DNA of 64,000 bases from Anarhynchus alexandrinus (lineage: Eukaryota > Chordata > Aves > Charadriiformes > Charadriidae). The notes below the pieces were generated by a model. The model worked only from the letters and a program-made list of their open reading frames with translations, was not told where the DNA came from and did no database searches. The DNA is taken from contig VUYV01000062.1 of NCBI GenBank assembly GCA_008711295.1, forward strand, positions 3,721,927 through 3,785,926. The letters are read 5' to 3'. The position numbers and the translations under genes are program-made. Positions 59,629-64,000 of this stretch are shown here, one piece after another (positions within the stretch are counted from its first letter, which is position 1; the number at the start of each line of letters is the position of its first letter).

Positions 59629-59689
59629 GTTTTTATTATTATGCATACTAGCTCATGTCTATTGTGAATGGTTTCTGGAAAAGCATTGA

Positions 59690-59750
59690 AATCTTGGCCT
59701 TGTTGAAATCACTGGAAGTTTCAACTTTGACTTAATTTGTATCAGGTTTT
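59690..59750 (+). repeat. Possible ancient amniote repeat fragment
   Basis: TTGTTGAAATCACTGGAAG, then TTTCAACTTTGACTTAATT, then TGTATCAGGTTTT follow the old amniote word 'TTGAAATCAATGGxAxTTTxCATTGACTTCAATGGGAxCAGGATTT' with substitutions. Confidence 0.4.
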
Positions 59751-60985
59751 AATTGTGATGCATTCAGCAGCAGAAGTAAATTTGCCATACCTGTCAATGA
59801 GATACACTATTTAGAAAAAAAGAAAAAAATCGAGGTTAACTTGAGTAATCGTTCTCATGTATGTAACTTCATATTTTCTCTGTGCTTTGTGTAACAATTC
59901 AGATATCTGAGAATGCACTGTATTCTCTTCTTTATGCTTTGGCAACTAAGAATGTGAGCTTGAAATGACATAGGGTAATCATAAAACTGAGATTAGAGTA
60001 AATGCACATAGTTTGCACAATAATTTCCAGGCAGAAGAAAGGTTTGAAGGATGAAAAAATCCAAACCTGCAAGCAAAACTATGTACCAGGTTCCTGTACT
60101 ACCAGGATTTGTGTTCGCACAGCAGAGCTCTGTGTTGGAACGGTGATAAGCCATATTTGATCAGACCCAAATTTGCAAAGGTATTGTGAATCTTAAGAAT
60201 GGAAGATGCTGTCGAAAGAAGCTACTGCTGTTACTCTTACTCAGCACTGCATCCATGTTAGCAGCCTTGTATCATTTTAACCAATGTTAGTGTGGGACTA
60301 ATGAATGCATTTGTGTTAGTAGGGTGATCCAAGCCCTGTTCTTACCTGGACTATTGTTTTAAAAGATACTCTGAAGTTCTCAATAACAGCTCAGTATCAC
60401 CTTTATTCTAGCATGAATGGAGGGAGGAAATAACTCCCACATAAAACGTAATAATTTCAGGAATGCTGGAGGAGGCATGTATGGGTGAGTGTGTACTTTT
60501 GTACATGCAGAGGCAATATCCTGTCCTCTCTTTTGGACCATGTCAGTACTTGGGGAAGATGGCCAGACCCATGTTCCTTGACTTACCTTATGAAGTTCCA
60601 CGTGAACTCCACTGGTCTTTGAACTGCCAGGTGTAGGCAGCTAAATTAGTACCATCTAGGAAACTGGACTATTCACATCATCCCCTCACTCTTCACGCGC
60701 CTGTGCAGTCTGAGCCACGAATTGACCCCTATTGATCTGATTTGACTGCGCTTCTGTAGAGTAGACAAACAGCGCAGTAGAATCCAATCCAGGGACTCTA
60801 ATTCATAGTACCTTATTTAAGTTCCTAGGTAATAATTCTTATTTGCATTAATCACATTCATCAGCAGAACCCGAAGCCGCCTCCTGGCTTAGATGCATTC
60901 CTGTTCCTGACAATGGAACAAAAAGGTATCTGCTCTGAAGAAAGAGTGTTTTAAGTTTATTGATACTTGGTGCTTAGTAGTTGCA
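59751..60985. other. Non-coding DNA, no gene seen
   Basis: Short frames only. Nothing recognised. Confidence 0.5.
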
Positions 60986-60989
60986 AAAC

Positions 60990-61440
60990 GTTAACTGTTA
61001 GAAAGTAGACTGTTTTTCAAATCAATGGCTCACGCATTACTGAAAAATATATCGATTAAAAACAAAGCATAATGTTAGTCATTTAGTCAGTAGAGTGATG
61101 CAATACCGAAATAAATTTATCCTTTGACTTTTGCATTAACCTTTTATTGACTGCTTGCATACTCATAATTAACACATACTTTAGCTAGCTTGGTTAATTT
61201 TAGCATCGTGATCAGTGTCCTCTAATGTAGCTGACACCCTGATCATCAAAATGTCAGTGCAGCCCAGGGGACCATAACCAGGCAAGTGTCTGTCTCAGGG
61301 AATGTACACCTGCCTGGGGTGAAATTAGCCACCTTCCAAGGGAAAGAGTCAAATGTTGTCATACAGTTACACTAATGTTTGTCATGACTTAGTTGAACTT
61401 ATATTAATATTCAGCTATTGGTAAATAATAATGAGCGAAG
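60990..61440. promoter_or_regulatory. Candidate conserved block with inverted repeat
   Basis: Repeat-free sequence with TAATTAACACATAC and GGTTAATTTTAGC homeodomain-like words. An imperfect inverted repeat has TGATCAGTGTC at 61209-61219 facing GACACCCTGATCA at 61233-61245, pairing except for a two-base bulge. The texture is that of conserved enhancers. No frame of interest. Confidence 0.3.
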
Positions 61441-61449
61441 TCCATTTGG

Positions 61450-63395
61450 CAAAAATGGAGATAAAGGGGTTGAAAAGTCTGTGAAGTTTACAAGGGGTAC
61501 TAGTGAGAATCTTCACCACAACAGTAACTAATTGTTCCTTTAAAATGGGCTTTTTTTAATTGAAACTGGCACAGGTCTTGATTGTTTTAACAAGAAGGTA
61601 GGGACCATGGAGTTTTGTGCATTCTGCACATCTTTAGACAAAACATCCTTTTCTTTAGTACATTGGTGAACATGGATTACGGAGGTGGTAGAACTAAATT
61701 GCTCTGGAATATATTATGGCAGCTTTTCTGTTCTCCTGCAAATAAGGTATGAAAGATGCCTGTTGATTTGGCATCTGTTCTGTATCTCAGAGCATGTGTT
61801 ATTTCCACTCCTAACACATTTTGTGCATACAATATACACAGATTAGATCTACTCTGCTTTGGAGATTTGACTTTATTAACACAAATAAAAGGTTTTAATT
61901 AATATATAATATTTTAATTAATTTATAAATCTCGGTACTTTCCCACTACTACCATACTTCAATGTTTGCAGTGTTTCCCACATGGAGCCTCATAAATTCT
62001 TTTGTATCTGGGAAAAGATAGAATTTCTGTTTGTTCTGAGTAATCATTGCTGACTTACGTTAGCTATCTTTCCCCAGATACAAAGAAATTTGAAATAATT
62101 CTGTGAAATTATTTAAGTGCCTTTGATTGTTCTGCTGCAGTTAAAACACTGCTATCCTTTTGCAGGATCTTCAGGTCTGTTACTCTGCTACAAATTAAAG
62201 AGCATTGTAGGAACCTTTTCTGCCACAGAAATTTATTAAAATCAATAGTGATATCTCATCTGGAAAGGACTGTTCTTGCACAGTAGCTCTGAGTCAGAAA
62301 GCACATATTTGGATGACTGCATTCAAGCTAGTGGATGCCATTCAGGTGAATTGCTTAATAAACTGCCAGGTGCAGCGATGACTGCGTAGAACCCAGCCCC
62401 ATAGCTTTAAATGTGAGCACCTGACTTTGATGTCAGCTGATCTGGCACAGAGATTGTAATTTTGGTCAAAATAGGTGACTCACAAAATGTAAAAATGTAA
62501 TGTTCGCTGCTGTTCTTGCTACTGATATAAAGCAAAGCCACAGAAATCCTGAAAAGAAGAACAAAGGAGCTATGGGATTGCAGAACTTGGAATATTAGAG
62601 CACTGTTTTACCCTTTTTATACTTTTACAACACACCGATGCATTTCTGTCATCAGACTTGCAGAGGAAGTCCAAGGACCTGACACATTTCCATTCCTCTA
62701 ATCCCTCACGTGGAATACGATATGGCTAAAACTTCCAAGTGCACCATTGCCTGGAAGTTAAGGCACATGCTTAGTTGTGGAGTGACCTTTCAGAGATGGC
62801 TCCGCTGGTATGAAAAATAGAGAAGGGAAAATAGCGACTAGAATAGTTGCTCACAGGCTGTTCAGTCACAGCATCACTGCGACTTCTGACACATCTACAG
62901 GAACACAAGTGCCCAAAACCCAAATGTGAGGGGAAAATCCATTTGTGTGAGAGCGCAAGGGAAAAAAGAGACATCAAAGGTAAAAAAGGGCTCTGAAATC
63001 CCAAAGAAGCTAGAAGTTGGTGTGTTTTTCCTCTCAATGAAAATTCTGTTGTTAATAGCAGATGTATGAAAGAGAAAATGTTCATTATTACAAGTAGAGT
63101 TTTGCAGACCACATAACGTGCCTGCAGTATTTACCGGCTGAGCTTCTTGATTTGTCATCTGCAATAATCTCTACATGGTTAATTTATCCACTTTTAGATT
63201 GAAATGCTTAAACTGGAATATCTTATACTACCCAGCAAATTGAGCGTATTATTTTGTGCCAAGACAGAAAATAAAGCAAGATTTTAAAAGCCTTATAGAG
63301 TTATGCTGTAATTAGTTTCAGCTTTCCCTGCATATTAATTTTCTCCTGTTCCTTTATATAATTTGGAAAATGTCTTCAGAACATGATGGCACAAT
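61450..63395. other. Non-coding DNA, no gene seen
   Basis: Frames up to 113 codons on the minus strand (62771-63164) lack domains. An AT-rich stretch at 61893-61930 holds two copies of TTTTAATTAAT. No transposon recognised. Confidence 0.5.
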
Positions 63396-63399
63396 CAGT

Positions 63400-63960
63400 T
63401 AAGTACCTCTCAGAACTCATACACTAAACTGCATTTGCTCTAACAGCTATTATAAAGCAGCCGGCAAAACAAATCCTCTGTTATTCTGTACAGTGCAGCT
63501 TATCAATGCAAACAGTTTAATATTTATGCTAAGAGGATTGTCACAAGTAGCTTCTGTTCCTTTAATTCTTGTTTTAAATAAATAATGAGAACATTTAAAC
63601 ACATTACTCTTCCCAGGGCCCTGAGGTCGGCTAATCTTATTATTTATGAAGTGATGTGCTACATAATAGTACTTAGTGCATGTTAACAGATGCTATTATC
63701 AGGGGCTGATGTGGAGAGCTGAAGATATATTGGAATGTTATGTGTTAATACTGTCCTTGTAGTGTAATGTACGATGGATTGAGTGCCCAGGATGCTGGTG
63801 CGGCAATTAACCACACACCAACATGGGTGTAAAGCTGAAGTATGTTTTCTCATGGGGATTACACTGCCATTAATAATTCCCAAGAGAAGAAGACATCTTT
63901 CATTTGGAAACCGTCTCTTCCAGAAGGCCGACGGTGTAGACAAGGAAGTTGCATGTGTCA
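63400..63960. promoter_or_regulatory. Candidate conserved non-coding block
   Basis: Repeat-free, even composition with GCTATTATAAAGCAGCC, TTATCAATGCAAACAG, TAATATTTATGC and AATCTTATTATTTATGAAG words. A 92-codon minus-strand frame crosses it with no domain. Enhancer-like texture only; it may continue past the window end. Confidence 0.3.
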
Positions 63961-64000
63961 ATATTTTTAGAGTTCATTTTACAGAGATGAGAGACACATA

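Noticed and set aside
1..64000. CRISPR arrays, operons, prokaryotic promoters, tRNA or rRNA genes
   Set aside because: No regularly spaced repeats, no tRNA A/B boxes with cloverleaf potential, no rRNA-like sequence; the DNA is vertebrate nuclear.
1..64000. Endogenous retrovirus or LTR pair
   Set aside because: No matching direct repeats of LTR size with TG...CA ends and no gag/pol-like frames. The only long direct repeat is the artefact at 59333-59628.

Overview
The window looks like bird nuclear DNA. The best evidence is a CR1 LINE fragment at 28378-28992. It carries the C-terminal part of the CR1 reverse transcriptase reading frame and ends in the octamer-type tail ATTCTATGATTCTATGAT, which is the hallmark of avian CR1. 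A second, older CR1 lies on the minus strand at 37955-38935. Overall the DNA is AT-rich, repeat-poor and dense in stops. No protein-coding gene, tRNA or rRNA can be supported. Apart from the CR1-derived frame (174 codons inside the element), the longest open frames are 60-177 codons, show no recognisable domain, and are what chance gives in 64 kb. The window is best read as a gene desert or the inside of a very large intron. I cannot name the locus.

Layout. 1-16.9 kb: AT-rich non-coding DNA with a GC-rich patch (about 1.5-1.75 kb), a possible conserved block with octamer- and SOX-like sites (6.76-7.2 kb), a small tandem duplication (8.55 kb) and an RFX X-box-like palindrome (15.3 kb). 16.99-18.28 kb: the most enhancer-like stretch. 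18.5-21.4 kb: three old repeats (an amniote 'TGTAAATCCAGAGTAA' fragment, a MIR-like SINE and a palindromic element). 28.38-28.99 kb: younger CR1, plus strand. 30.1-30.4 kb: possible conserved block. 35.5-36.4 kb: old repeat fragments. 37.95-38.93 kb: old CR1, minus strand. 41.4-42.5 kb: decayed reverse-transcriptase LINE that is not CR1-like, possibly RTE-type. 45.2-45.6 kb: possible conserved block. 49.5-50.1 kb: very old CR1-like fragment, minus strand. 54.9-55.6, 61.0-61.4 and 63.4-63.96 kb: further possible conserved blocks.

One feature is almost certainly technical. A single N at 59481 is flanked by two nearly identical 147-148 bp copies, as expected when two overlapping contigs are joined without merging.

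No genes work together here. If the window has a function it is probably regulatory, acting on genes outside it. Conserved-element calls rest on sequence texture only (homeodomain, SOX, octamer and MEIS-like words, lack of repeats); no alignment was possible, so they carry low confidence. Repeat calls rest on remembered consensus features and, for the two CR1 copies, on direct comparison within the window.
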